64,000 nucleotides of DNA, taken from NCBI RefSeq assembly GCF_016863135.1, contig NZ_BOOH01000047.1:1-64000 (forward strand), read 5' to 3'. Under the pieces are notes generated by a model. That model worked only from the letters and a program-made list of their open reading frames with translations. It was not told where the DNA came from and did no database searches. The DNA is from Planobispora longispora (GTDB taxonomy: Bacteria; Actinomycetota; Actinomycetes; Streptosporangiales; Streptosporangiaceae). Positions 17,934 to 26,378 of this stretch are shown here, piece by piece. The position numbers were made by a program, and so were the translations under genes. Within the stretch, counting starts at the first letter, position 1; each line of letters opens with the position of its first letter.

Positions 17934-19199
17934 TCAGCCCTCCGCCGCGACCGCCCCGGCCGGGAGCCATCCGCACGGAATCTCCACCCGCAGCACGGTC
18001 GGCCCCCCGGCCGGGCTGGACACCGAAATCCTGCCGTCCACCACCGCGACCCGGTCGGCCAGCCCGGCCAGCCCGGTCCCCCGGCCCGGATCGGCCCCCC
18101 CGATCCCGTCGTCGTGGATCTCCATCAGGAACGTCTCCCCCACCATGCGGCCCCGGAGCCGGCAGCGGCTCGCCCGGCTGTGCCTGGCCACGTTGGCGAG
18201 CGCCTCGGTGATCACGAAGTAGGCCGCGGCCTCGACCGGGGCGGGCAGCCTGCCGGGCAGCGCGATGTCGACCTCGGCCGGGACGGGCGAGCGGCCGGCC
18301 ACATCCGAGGCGGCGTCGGGCAGGCCCAGGTCGGTGAGGACCTTCGGGTGCACGCCGCGGATCAGCTCGCGCAGCTCGGCCAGGGCGAGCAGGGCCTGCT
18401 CCTGCGCCTCGGCGACCCGCCCGGCCGCCGGGGAACCCGGTTCCAGGTCCAGCCCGGCCATCCCCAGCGTCAGCGTGAGCGCGACCAGCCGCTGCTGCGC
18501 GCCGTCGTGCAGGTCCCGCTCGATCCGGCGCCGCTCCAGCTCGAAGGCGTCCACCAGGCGGGCCCGGGAGCGGACGACCTCGACCAGCTCGGCGTCGCGG
18601 GGGGCGAGGATCGCCCGGGTCAGCATCGCCCGCGTCCCGGCCCAGGCCGCCATGGGGTAGGCCGCGATCGGCAGGAGCGCGGCCCCGGCCACGGCCGTGC
18701 CCAGTCCCAGCCCCAGTGACGCGTCCGGCTGGAACGGCCCCGACAGGAGCATGAGGGGGAACAAGCAGGACAGGCCGAGCACCGCCAGGTCGATCCACCC
18801 CAGGACGAGCAGCGCGAGCAGCGTGTACCCGGACTCCCGCCAGGTGGCCTCCTCCCCCAGGCGGGTGCGCAGCCAGGCGCGCGCGCCCGGCCCGGGAGGC
18901 GTGCCGCGTGCGTCCGGGACGGGCACGGAATCGATCAGCCGCAGCCGCCACCGCTCGAACCGTCCGGCCACGAGCCCGCCGCACGCGACGGTGAGCAGGC
19001 CGAGCGCCAAGGCCACGGGGATGCCGAAGAGGATGGCGACTTCGACCAGGGTGAGCGCGACGATCCCGAACAGCGCGCCGGACAGCAGGTACGCCAGGGA
19101 CCGCCACGGCCACGAGGAGCGCAGGAAGCCCAGCGGCCGCCGGGTGAGCGCCTCCAGCACGGTCCGGCCGGCCCGGGGCGCCGCCGCAGCGTGATTCAT
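17934..19199 (-). CDS. Membrane histidine kinase, HisKA_3 type
   Basis: 421 aa from ATG 19199; the longer open frame upstream overlaps the divergent ABC gene and is rejected. Four hydrophobic segments (about 35-85 and 120-195) form a sensor embedded in the membrane. The phospho-acceptor is His231 in ERDLHDGAQQRLVAL. The ATPase part has ITEALANVARHSRA and the GTGLAGLADRV box. It partners the response regulator downstream. The divergent ABC transporter suggests sensing of an antibiotic or of envelope stress. Confidence 0.92.
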   Translation of the reverse strand: MNHAAAAPRAGRTVLEALTRRPLGFLRSSWPWRSLAYLLSGALFGIVALTLVEVAILFGIPVALALGLLTVACGGLVAGRFERWRLRLIDSVPVPDARGTPPGPGARAWLRTRLGEEATWRESGYTLLALLVLGWIDLAVLGLSCLFPLMLLSGPFQPDASLGLGLGTAVAGAALLPIAAYPMAAWAGTRAMLTRAILAPRDAELVEVVRSRARLVDAFELERRRIERDLHDGAQQRLVALTLTLGMAGLDLEPGSPAAGRVAEAQEQALLALAELRELIRGVHPKVLTDLGLPDAASDVAGRSPVPAEVDIALPGRLPAPVEAAAYFVITEALANVARHSRASRCRLRGRMVGETFLMEIHDDGIGGADPGRGTGLAGLADRVAVVDGRISVSSPAGGPTVLRVEIPCGWLPAGAVAAEG

Positions 19200-19308
19200 G
19201 ATCCGACCGTAACCGCCCCGCGGGGAGGGCGCAGTAGTGCCAGGTGTAGTCCCGTTCCTCGCACCACCGCCAATGCGCCCCGGGACCGGCCCGCGGTTGG
19301 CTCGTCCC

Positions 19309-20184
19309 ATGACGACTTCTGCTTCCGCGACGCCTCGCACGGTGACGGACGAGCCCGTCCAGCTGTGGTCGGTGCGCAAGGTGTACGGCTCCGCGGCGGG
19401 CGGGGTGACCGCGCTGGACGACATGACCGTCTCCTTCCGGGCCGGCACCTTCACCGCCGTGATGGGCCCCTCCGGTTCCGGCAAGTCCACCCTGCTGCAC
19501 TGCGCGGCCGGGCTGGACCGGCCCACCGACGGCAAAGTGATCATTGACGGGACCGACCTCGGCCCGCTGGGCGAGACCGCGCTGACCCTGCTGCGCCGCA
19601 AGCGGATCGGGTTCGTCTTCCAGGCCTTCAACCTCGTGTCCGCGCTCACCGCCGAGCAGAACGTGGCCCTGCCGCTCCGGCTGGCCGGGGTCCGGCCCCG
19701 GGGTTCGGAGGTGCGGGCGGCGCTGGCGGAGGTGGGGCTGGCGGACCGGGCCCGGCACCGGCCGGGCGAGCTGTCCGGTGGGGAGCAGCAGCGGGTGGCG
19801 ATCGCCCGGGCGCTGGTCACCCGGCCGTCGGTGCTCTTCGCCGACGAGCCCACGGGCGCGCTGGACCGGGCGACCTCACGGGACGTGCTCAGGTTGCTGC
19901 GCGACCTCGCCGACCGCCAGGGGCAGACGGTGGTCATGGTGACCCACGACCCGGTCGCCGCGTCCTACGCCGACCGGGTGCTCCTGCTGGCCGACGGCCG
20001 GGTGGTGGACGAGTTCACCGCCGCCGACGCCGGTCCCGGGAGTCCCGCCTCTGGTTCCGACGCCGGTCCCGGGAGTCCCGGCTCTGGTCCCGGCTCTGGC
20101 GGAGCCGGCCGCGCGCCGGCGGGAGCGGGACTGAGCCCCGAGCTGATCGCGGCGCGGATGGCCGCCCTGGAGGCGTCGTGCTGA
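19309..20184 (+). CDS. ABC transporter ATPase, MacB/LolD type
   Basis: 291 aa from ATG 19309. It has Walker A (MGPSGSGKST), Q-loop (FVFQAFNLV), signature (LSGGEQQRVAIARAL), Walker B (VLFADEPTGALD) and the H-loop (MVTHDP). After residue 230 comes a Gly/Ser/Pro linker from two 33-bp repeats, then a helix (LSPELIAARMAALEAS). It energises the FtsX-like permease encoded next, whose GTG lies inside this gene's last codons. Families of this type export peptides or sense bacitracin-like antibiotics. Confidence 0.93.
   Translation: MTTSASATPRTVTDEPVQLWSVRKVYGSAAGGVTALDDMTVSFRAGTFTAVMGPSGSGKSTLLHCAAGLDRPTDGKVIIDGTDLGPLGETALTLLRRKRIGFVFQAFNLVSALTAEQNVALPLRLAGVRPRGSEVRAALAEVGLADRARHRPGELSGGEQQRVAIARALVTRPSVLFADEPTGALDRATSRDVLRLLRDLADRQGQTVVMVTHDPVAASYADRVLLLADGRVVDEFTAADAGPGSPASGSDAGPGSPGSGPGSGGAGRAPAGAGLSPELIAARMAALEASC
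20026..20091 (+). repeat. Two 33-bp tandem repeats inside the ABC ATPase gene
   Basis: Units 20026-20058 and 20059-20091 differ at two positions and encode a repeated DAGPGSP(A/G)SG linker. A short third partial copy follows. The copy number probably varies between strains. Confidence 0.8.
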
Positions 20185-22628
20185 GGACGGGTATGGCGAT
20201 GGTGCGGGGCCGGTGGGCCGGTTTCGCCGGGGCGTTCGTCGCCCTCTGCCTGGGCGTGGCGCTCATCGCGACGACCACTCTCATCCAGGTGTCGGCCGCG
20301 CCGCAGGTCCCCGGCCGGTACGCGGGGACGGCCGTGCTGGTCCGCACCCCGGTCGTCGCGCAGGTCGAGGGGTTCTTCCTGCAGGACCGCCCCTGGTCCC
20401 CGGAGACCGCCGCCGCCCTGGCCGACCGCCTGCGCGGCGTCCCCGGCGTGACGGCCGTCGTCCCCGACCGCCCCTTCTACGCCCAGGCCGTCGTCGGCGG
20501 CCGTCCCGTCCCGGGAGACGTGCGGGGGTACGGCTGGTCGAGCACGGCGCTGGCGCCGTACCGGCTGGTGAGCGGGAGGGCTCCGGCCCGGGACGGCGAG
20601 GTCGTGCTGGACCGGGCGCTCGGGCTCGCCCCCGGCTCCCCGGTCACCCTGCTCACCGCCGCCGGGCCGGCGCCGTACACCGTCACCGGCGTCCTCGACG
20701 CGCCCGGGTTCCACGTGACCGACGCGGCGGCGGCCAGGCTGTCCGGCGGGGTGCGGGTCATCGGCCTGGTCACCGCGCCGGACGCGGACCCGGCGCGGGT
20801 GGAGAGCGCGGCCCGCGCGATCGTCGGCGGCTCGGGCGAGGTGCTCTCCGGGGACGCGCGGGCGGCGCTGGAGCCGAAGGCCGACGAGCGGACACGGTGG
20901 ATCGGCATGCAGATCCTGGCGGCCATGGCGGCCGTCTCCGGGTTCGTGTCGGTGTTCGTGGTGGCGTCCACGTTCGCGTTCGGCGTGATCCAGCGGCGGC
21001 GCGAGTTCGGGCTGCTGCGGCTGGTCGGGGCCACGCCCCGGCAGGTGCGGCGGATGGTGTACGGCGAGGCGCTCGCGGTCGGCTCCGCCGCGGCCGCGGC
21101 CGGGGTGCTGCTCGGCGCCGCGCTGGCGCCCGCGTTCGGCGGCCTGCTGGTGGAGGCGGGGATCGAGCCGCCGGGCTTCTCGGTCCGGATCGGGGCGTGG
21201 CCGCTGGCCGCCTCGTTCGGGGCCGGTCTGGCCGTCGCGCTGCTCGGGGTCTGGTCGGCCTCCCGGCGGGCCGCGCGGGTGCGCCCGATGGAGGCGCTGC
21301 GCGAGGCGTCCGCGGACCGGCGGCCGATGACTCCGCCGCGGTGGATCGGCGGGGCGGCGTTCACCGCGATCGGGATCTGCTTCGCCGTCTCCGCGGCCGG
21401 AGCCGGGGCGAACGCCGCCACCCGCGCGCTGTACGCCGCGATGGCGCTGATCTTGGCGCTGACCCTGCTGGCCCCGGCGATCGTCCCGCCGGTCGTGCGG
21501 GCGCTGTCGTGGCCGCTGACCCGAGGCCGGGGGGCGACCGGCATGCTGGTGCGCGAGGGCATGCTGGCGGCGGTGCGCCGTACCGCGTCCACGACCGCGC
21601 CGGTGCTGGTCACCGTGGGCTTCGCCGTACTGGTCACCGGCATGGTCCAGACGACGGCGGGCGCGGTCGCGACGGGCCGGACCACGACGGTTCAGGCGCG
21701 GGCGGTGGTCGTGCCCGACGGCGCCCCCGGGCTGTCGGACGCCGCCGTCGCCGCGGTGGACGGGATCGCGCCGCTGCCGACCACGGTGTACGCCGAGGGG
21801 ATGCCGCCGCTGCAGGCGCTGGGGCTCACCCCCGAGGCGCTGACCCGGTCGGCGGATCTGCTGCGGGTCGTGGAGGGCTCCCTCGTGCCGGGGAAGGACG
21901 GCGAGGGGCGGGCGGACACCGTGGCCGGCGGGGAGAACGCGGGCGGGGCAGGCGGGGGCGGGGTGATCGTGGCGCGGTGGCTGGCGGACGAGCGCGGCTG
22001 GCGGCCCGGCACGGAACTGCCGCTGACGTTCGAGGACGGCCGTGCCGAGACGCTGCCGGTGACGGCCGTCATCTCCAACGCCCCGGCCGCCGTCCTGCTC
22101 TCCCGCGAGACCGTGCGGTCCCACGACCCCTCGGCGCTGACCGAGGAGATCCTCGCCGGCGCCGCCGTGCCCGGCGAGATCCTCGGCGGCCGGGTGCTCA
22201 CCGCGGACGCCTACGCCAGGAGCGAGCGGGACGAGGACGACCGGCTGGTCTGGATCTTCACGCTGATCCTCGTCGGCATGGCGGTGGGCTACACCGGCCT
22301 GGCGATCGCGAACACGATGATGATGTCCACGGTGGACCGGGCCCCCGACTTCCGGGTGCTGCGGATGTCGGGGGCCACTCCCCGGCAGGTGCTCGGGACG
22401 GTCGCCGCCGAGTCGGTCATCGTGACCGCGCTCGGCACCGCGCTCGGCGCGGCGGTCGCGCTGCCCGCGCTGCTGGGCATGCGGTCCGCGCTGGCCGCGG
22501 AGATCGGCTCGGCCGTGGAGCTGATCGTCCCGTGGCCGGTCGTGCTCGGCGTGGTCGGAGGCTGCCTGGTGCTGGCGCTGGCCGCCGCGGTGATCCCGGC
22601 GCTGGCGGCCGTCCGGCGCGCCCGCTGA
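20178..22628 (+). CDS. FtsX-family ABC permease, two FtsX domains
   Basis: 816 aa. An N-terminal helix is followed by an extracytoplasmic domain, a three-helix FtsX domain (residues about 255-400, with RRREFGLLRLVGATPRQVRR), a second set of helices with the LVREGMLAAVRRTASTTAP loop, another outside domain and a last FtsX domain (about 690-815, with FRVLRMSGATPRQVLG). Its GTG start overlaps the ATPase stop by seven bases. Together they form an export or mechanotransmission pump beside a two-component system. Confidence 0.9.
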   Translation: MLRTGMAMVRGRWAGFAGAFVALCLGVALIATTTLIQVSAAPQVPGRYAGTAVLVRTPVVAQVEGFFLQDRPWSPETAAALADRLRGVPGVTAVVPDRPFYAQAVVGGRPVPGDVRGYGWSSTALAPYRLVSGRAPARDGEVVLDRALGLAPGSPVTLLTAAGPAPYTVTGVLDAPGFHVTDAAAARLSGGVRVIGLVTAPDADPARVESAARAIVGGSGEVLSGDARAALEPKADERTRWIGMQILAAMAAVSGFVSVFVVASTFAFGVIQRRREFGLLRLVGATPRQVRRMVYGEALAVGSAAAAAGVLLGAALAPAFGGLLVEAGIEPPGFSVRIGAWPLAASFGAGLAVALLGVWSASRRAARVRPMEALREASADRRPMTPPRWIGGAAFTAIGICFAVSAAGAGANAATRALYAAMALILALTLLAPAIVPPVVRALSWPLTRGRGATGMLVREGMLAAVRRTASTTAPVLVTVGFAVLVTGMVQTTAGAVATGRTTTVQARAVVVPDGAPGLSDAAVAAVDGIAPLPTTVYAEGMPPLQALGLTPEALTRSADLLRVVEGSLVPGKDGEGRADTVAGGENAGGAGGGGVIVARWLADERGWRPGTELPLTFEDGRAETLPVTAVISNAPAAVLLSRETVRSHDPSALTEEILAGAAVPGEILGGRVLTADAYARSERDEDDRLVWIFTLILVGMAVGYTGLAIANTMMMSTVDRAPDFRVLRMSGATPRQVLGTVAAESVIVTALGTALGAAVALPALLGMRSALAAEIGSAVELIVPWPVVLGVVGGCLVLALAAAVIPALAAVRRAR

Positions 22629-22726
22629 ACGTCCGTGGGCGGGCCGGGGGCGTCGAGCGCGCTCCCGGCCCGCGGCGTCCCGGGCGGGGACGAGGTCTGA
22701 GGCGGGGTCTGAGGCGGGGACGGGTC
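22629..22726. repeat. Intergenic G-rich tandem repeats
   Basis: The gap between the converging permease and BASS genes holds several copies of a GAGGCGGGG/TCAGGCGGGG unit (about 22698-22738), the last reaching into the BASS stop codon. No classical terminator stem was found. Confidence 0.5.
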
Positions 22727-23602
22727 TCAGGCGGGGACGGTGGTGCTCCGCGCCGCGCTCCGCCGCAGGAGAACCCCGGCGGCGGCCGCGGTGAAGAACA
22801 TCAGCACGCCGTAGACGGCCGCCGGGATGGCGATCTCGGTGCTGCCCAGCAGGCTGACGGCCACGGTGATGGCCAGGGTGCTGTTGTGGATGCCGATCTC
22901 CATGCAGGAGGCGATGGCCTGGCGGGGCTCCACCCCGCTCAGGCGCGGCGCCCAATAGCCGATGGTCAGGCTCAGGACGCTGAACGCCAGGGTGATCAGG
23001 CCGACCGAGGCGATGTAGCCGCCCAGGTTCGCCGCCTCCTTGACGATCGCCCCGACGATCACGGCCAGCAGGATCAGCGCGGACAGGATCTTGACGGGCT
23101 TCTCCGCCCAGCGGGCGAAGGCGGCGAAGCGGGCCCTGACCGCCATGCCGATCGCGACGGGGATCAGCACGATGAGGAAGACCTGGGCGGTCTTGTCGAA
23201 CTGCAGGCCGACCTGGCCGTTCCCGGCTGCGAAGTGGGAGATGGCCAGATTGGTCACCAGCGGCAGGGTGAAGACGGCGAGGACGGAGTTGATCGCGGTC
23301 AGCGTCACGTTGAGCGCGACGTCCCCGCCGAACAGGTGACTGTAGAGGTTGGCGCTGGTGCCGCCGGGCGAGGCGGCCAGCAGCATCATGCCGACGGCGA
23401 GGCCCGGCGCCAGCCCGAAGGCGAGGACGAGCCCGAAGCAGATCAGCGGCAGCACGACGATCTGGCAGAGCAGGGCGACGAAGGCGGCCTTGGGGTAGAC
23501 GACCACGCGGCGGAAATCCGCCACCGTCAACCCCAGGCCGAGCCCGAACATGATGACGGCGAGGGCGGCGGGAAGAAAGACACTGGTCAGAGCGGAATCC
23601 AC
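22727..23602 (-). CDS. BASS-family sodium/organic anion symporter
   Basis: 291 aa, nine or ten hydrophobic helices. Family signatures include MFGLGLGLTVADFRRVV near the start, LLAASPGGTSANLYSHLFGG in the first cross-over region and SCMEIGIHNSTLAITVAVSL in the second. It should import a carboxylate with sodium across the membrane; substrate is unknown. ATG start at 23602. It appears to be transcribed alone. Confidence 0.9.
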   Translation of the reverse strand: MDSALTSVFLPAALAVIMFGLGLGLTVADFRRVVVYPKAAFVALLCQIVVLPLICFGLVLAFGLAPGLAVGMMLLAASPGGTSANLYSHLFGGDVALNVTLTAINSVLAVFTLPLVTNLAISHFAAGNGQVGLQFDKTAQVFLIVLIPVAIGMAVRARFAAFARWAEKPVKILSALILLAVIVGAIVKEAANLGGYIASVGLITLAFSVLSLTIGYWAPRLSGVEPRQAIASCMEIGIHNSTLAITVAVSLLGSTEIAIPAAVYGVLMFFTAAAAGVLLRRSAARSTTVPA

Positions 23603-23706
23603 GGGCGATCCTTACCGCTTGAGGGGTTGGCCGACAACAATCCCCGCCCGGGAAGCGCGCTGTCCATAGCGCCGTTCATCCGTTGCCGATCTGATGCGAA
23701 CCGGCT

Positions 23707-23786
23707 GGTCATGACACCCTCCGGCGGGATCGCCCGCTCACCTCCCGGCCGGTCATGACACCCTCACGGGATCGTCCGCTCACCTC
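23707..23786. repeat. Tandem duplication of the 3' end of the NTF2-like gene
   Basis: GGTCATGACACCCTC plus the following GGGATCG and CCGCTCACCTC occurs at 23707-23744 and again at 23751-23786, with small differences. The second copy contains the stop codon of the NTF2-like gene; the first lies just past it and looks like a slipped duplication. Confidence 0.7.
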
Positions 23787-24220
23787 TCGCCGTCTCGGCG
23801 GGGTCCGAAGACGGAGCGGTCGGCCTCGGCGATGGGGACGTCGTTGATGCTCGCCTCGCGGCGGCGCATCAGGCCGTCGGCGGCGAACTCCCACAGCTCG
23901 TTGCCGTGGCTGCGCCACCACTGGCCGCTCTCGTCGTGCCATTCGTACTGGAAGCGGACCGCGATGCGGTCGCCGGTGAAGGCCCACAGCTGCTTGCGCA
24001 GGGCGTAGTCGCGTTCCTTGGCCCACTTGCGGGTCAGGAACGCGCGGATCTCCTCGCGGCCGGTCAGGAACTCGTCGCGGTTGCGCCAGACCGAGTCGGG
24101 GGTGTAGGCCAGCGCGACCCGCTCGGGATCGCGGGTGTTCCAGGCGTCCTCGGCGGCCTGGACCTTCTGCGCGGCGGTCTCGGCGGTGAAGGGCGGAAGC
24201 GGGGGACGGACGGTGGACAT
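23780..24220 (-). CDS. NTF2-like protein (DUF1348 type)
   Basis: 146 aa. The DUF1348 pattern is clear: [60 protein letters not shown] and a closing INDVPI. These are small cone-shaped cytoplasmic proteins of unknown activity, often induced through neighbouring TetR regulators. ATG start at 24220. An 8-bp inverted repeat lies 50 bp upstream in the shared promoter region. Confidence 0.88.
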   Translation of the reverse strand: MSTVRPPLPPFTAETAAQKVQAAEDAWNTRDPERVALAYTPDSVWRNRDEFLTGREEIRAFLTRKWAKERDYALRKQLWAFTGDRIAVRFQYEWHDESGQWWRSHGNELWEFAADGLMRRREASINDVPIAEADRSVFGPRRDGER

Positions 24221-24271
24221 GCCGGTGCGCTCCTCTGGTCCCGTACGGCCGGCAGCGGCCGAACGTCATTT

Positions 24272-24303
24272 TCTAACGGTTATATCGCCTTTTATCCGTT
24301 AGA
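24272..24303. promoter_or_regulatory. Inverted repeat operator upstream of the NTF2-like gene
   Basis: TCTAACGG (24272-24279) and CCGTTAGA (24296-24303) are perfect inverted arms around an AT-rich centre that contains TTATAT. The stretch stands out from the GC-rich surroundings. It probably binds a TetR-type repressor not encoded in this part of the window. Confidence 0.6.
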
Positions 24304-24402
24304 TCAACAATGATGATCCCCAGCGCCCTGCTCGCGAAGCATCCGCGCACCGGACCCGCGCGAATGAAGAGCACTCACCTTCCCGAGCAGAGGAGACGAA
24401 CG

Positions 24403-25263
24403 ATGCGCAAGAAGCTGGCCCTGGCGGTCGCGGTCGCCTGCGCGTGCGTGGGAGCCGCGGCCCCCGCGTACGCCCAGCACTCGGCGGCGCCCAAGGTCGT
24501 CGGCCTGACCGGCGACGGCACCCTGGTCACCTTCAGAGCCGACGCCCCCGCCCAGACCTCGCGGCTGGGCAGGATCACCGGGCTGACGGGCGATACCAAG
24601 GTCGTCGGCATCGACTTCCGCGTCCAGGACCGGAAGCTGTACGCCGTGGGCGACAAGGGCGGCGTCTACACCGTCGGCGGTGACGCGAAGGCCAAGAAGG
24701 TCTCACAGCTCACCGTGGCGCTCAACGGCGCGGACTTCGGCGTCGACTTCAACCCCGCCGCCAACCGCCTCCGGGTGATCAGCGACACCGGGCAGAACCT
24801 GCGGCACAACATCGACGACCCGGCGGGCGCGCCCGCCGCGGGGACGACGGCGACCGACGGAACCCTCACCAACCCGCCGGTCCCGCCCGCCACGACCGGC
24901 GCGACCGCGACCGGGGTCTCGGGCGCGGGATACACCAACAACGACCTCAACCCCGCCACCGCGACCACGCTGTTCGACCTGGACACCACCGCCGACCAGG
25001 TGTCGGTCCAGTCCCCGGCGAACGCCGGCAACCTCGCGCCCACGGGCAAGCTCGGCGTGGACGCGACCGGCGGCGCCGGGTTCGACGTCTTCAGCACCCT
25101 GCGCGACGGCGTCACCGTCTCCAACACCGCCTACGCCACGCTGAAGGTCGGCAACGGCTACCGCTTCCACTCCGTCGACCTCCTGACCGGCGCGGCCGTC
25201 CAGATCGGCGCCTTCCCCAGGAACCGCCAGGTCGTGGACATCGCCGTCCAGCTCGCCGGCTGA
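24403..25263 (+). CDS. Secreted DUF4394 protein
   Basis: 286 aa from ATG 24403, chosen for the GAGGAGA ribosome binding site and because a signal peptide begins there (MRKKLALAVAVACACVGAAA, cleavage probably after AYA). The mature part has the DUF4394 pattern: DGTLVTFRADAPAQTSRLGR, VVGIDFRVQDRKLYAVGDKG, ADFGVDFNPAANRLRVISDT and TTLFDLDTTADQV. It looks like a beta-propeller fragment of unknown function, exported or wall-associated. A strong terminator follows. Confidence 0.9.
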   Translation: MRKKLALAVAVACACVGAAAPAYAQHSAAPKVVGLTGDGTLVTFRADAPAQTSRLGRITGLTGDTKVVGIDFRVQDRKLYAVGDKGGVYTVGGDAKAKKVSQLTVALNGADFGVDFNPAANRLRVISDTGQNLRHNIDDPAGAPAAGTTATDGTLTNPPVPPATTGATATGVSGAGYTNNDLNPATATTLFDLDTTADQVSVQSPANAGNLAPTGKLGVDATGGAGFDVFSTLRDGVTVSNTAYATLKVGNGYRFHSVDLLTGAAVQIGAFPRNRQVVDIAVQLAG

Positions 25264-25307
25264 CCGTCACCGTACGGTTCGGCAGCCGACCAGAGCACTT
25301 CTCGCCC

Positions 25308-25345
25308 CCGCCCGGATCCCAGGCAGCACCCCCGGATCCGGGCGG
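25308..25345 (+). terminator. 12-bp perfect hairpin after the DUF4394 gene
   Basis: CCGCCCGGATCC (25308-25319) pairs perfectly with GGATCCGGGCGG (25334-25345) across a 14-base loop, 45 bases after the stop codon. It fits a T-less actinobacterial terminator and would separate the secreted protein from the MBL gene. Confidence 0.75.
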
Positions 25346-25415
25346 AGGCGACCCGCGCCGGCGGCCGGGGCCGTTCATCCTGGCCATGGGACGCGGCGGG
25401 GTGTACAGCTCGTTC

Positions 25416-26378
25416 ATGACGTCCAAGCCGTTCGCCTCCTCCGCCGACCTGACCGACAAGCAGCAGACCCTGGAGGTGCTCGCCGACGGGGTCTACGCCC
25501 TGACCGCCGAGGGCGACCCGAACGTCGGCGCGGTCGAGGGCGAGGACTTCCTCGTGTGCTTCGAGGCCCTCGCCACCCCGGTCGCCGCCCGCGCGTGGCT
25601 GGACCGGCTGCGCGAGCACACCGGCAAGCCGGTCCGCCATCTCGTCCTGTCGCACTACCACGCGGTGCGCACGCTGGGAGCCTCCGCCTTCGGCGCCGAT
25701 GTGATCATCGCGCACGACGACACCCGGAAGCTGATCGCCGAGCGCGGCGAGCAGGACTGGGCGTCCGAGCTGGCCCGGATGCCCCGGCTGTTCAAGGAGC
25801 CTGACTCGATCCCCGGCCTGACCTGGCCGACCGTCACCTTCTCCGACCGGCTCACCATCGACCTGGGCGGGGACCGCGGCGAGCTGGTCCTGGCCCACTG
25901 CGGGCGGGGTCACACCGAGGGCGACCTCGTCGCCTGGCTGCCCCGGCACAAGATCCTGTTCGCCGGGGACCTGGTCGAGTCCCAGGCCGCGCTCTACACC
26001 GGCGACGCCTTCCACCGGGAGTGGGCCACCACCACCCTCGACCGGGTGGCCGCGCTGGAGGCCGAGGCGCTCGTCGGCGGGCGCGGAGCGGTCGCCCACG
26101 GCCGGGAGGCGGTGCGGGCCGCCCTCGGGCAGACCCGCGCCTTCCTGGGAACCATGCTGGAGGAGACCGGCCGGGTGCGCGCCGCGGGCGGCACGCTCAA
26201 GGAGGCGTTCGCGGCGGTGCACGCCGCCCTGGAGCCCCGCTACGGCCGCTGGCCGATCTTCGAGCACTGCCTGCCGTTCGACGTCGCGCGCCTGTGGGAT
26301 GAGCTGTCCGGCGTCGAGCGCCCGGTGATCTGGACCGCCGAAAGGGACCGAGAGGTATGGAACGCGCTCCAGTCGTGA
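25416..26378 (+). CDS. MBL-fold hydrolase with altered metal motif
   Basis: 320 aa from ATG 25416; an ATG 30 bases earlier is possible. The MBL fold is shown by NVGAVEGEDFLVCFEA, LVLSHYHAVRTLGASAFGAD, CGRGHTEGDLVAWLP and ILFAGDLVESQ. The usual HxHxDH reads HYHAVR, so the Asp and second-site His are missing while the later His and Asp remain. A one-metal or non-hydrolytic site is likely. Its end overlaps the FAD monooxygenase by 22 bp, which implies coupled expression and a shared pathway. Confidence 0.82.
   Translation: MTSKPFASSADLTDKQQTLEVLADGVYALTAEGDPNVGAVEGEDFLVCFEALATPVAARAWLDRLREHTGKPVRHLVLSHYHAVRTLGASAFGADVIIAHDDTRKLIAERGEQDWASELARMPRLFKEPDSIPGLTWPTVTFSDRLTIDLGGDRGELVLAHCGRGHTEGDLVAWLPRHKILFAGDLVESQAALYTGDAFHREWATTTLDRVAALEAEALVGGRGAVAHGREAVRAALGQTRAFLGTMLEETGRVRAAGGTLKEAFAAVHAALEPRYGRWPIFEHCLPFDVARLWDELSGVERPVIWTAERDREVWNALQS

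Noticed and set aside
24310-24402. Earlier ATGs for the DUF4394 protein
   Set aside because: They add a charged extension before a clear signal peptide; the ATG at 24403 has the good ribosome binding site.
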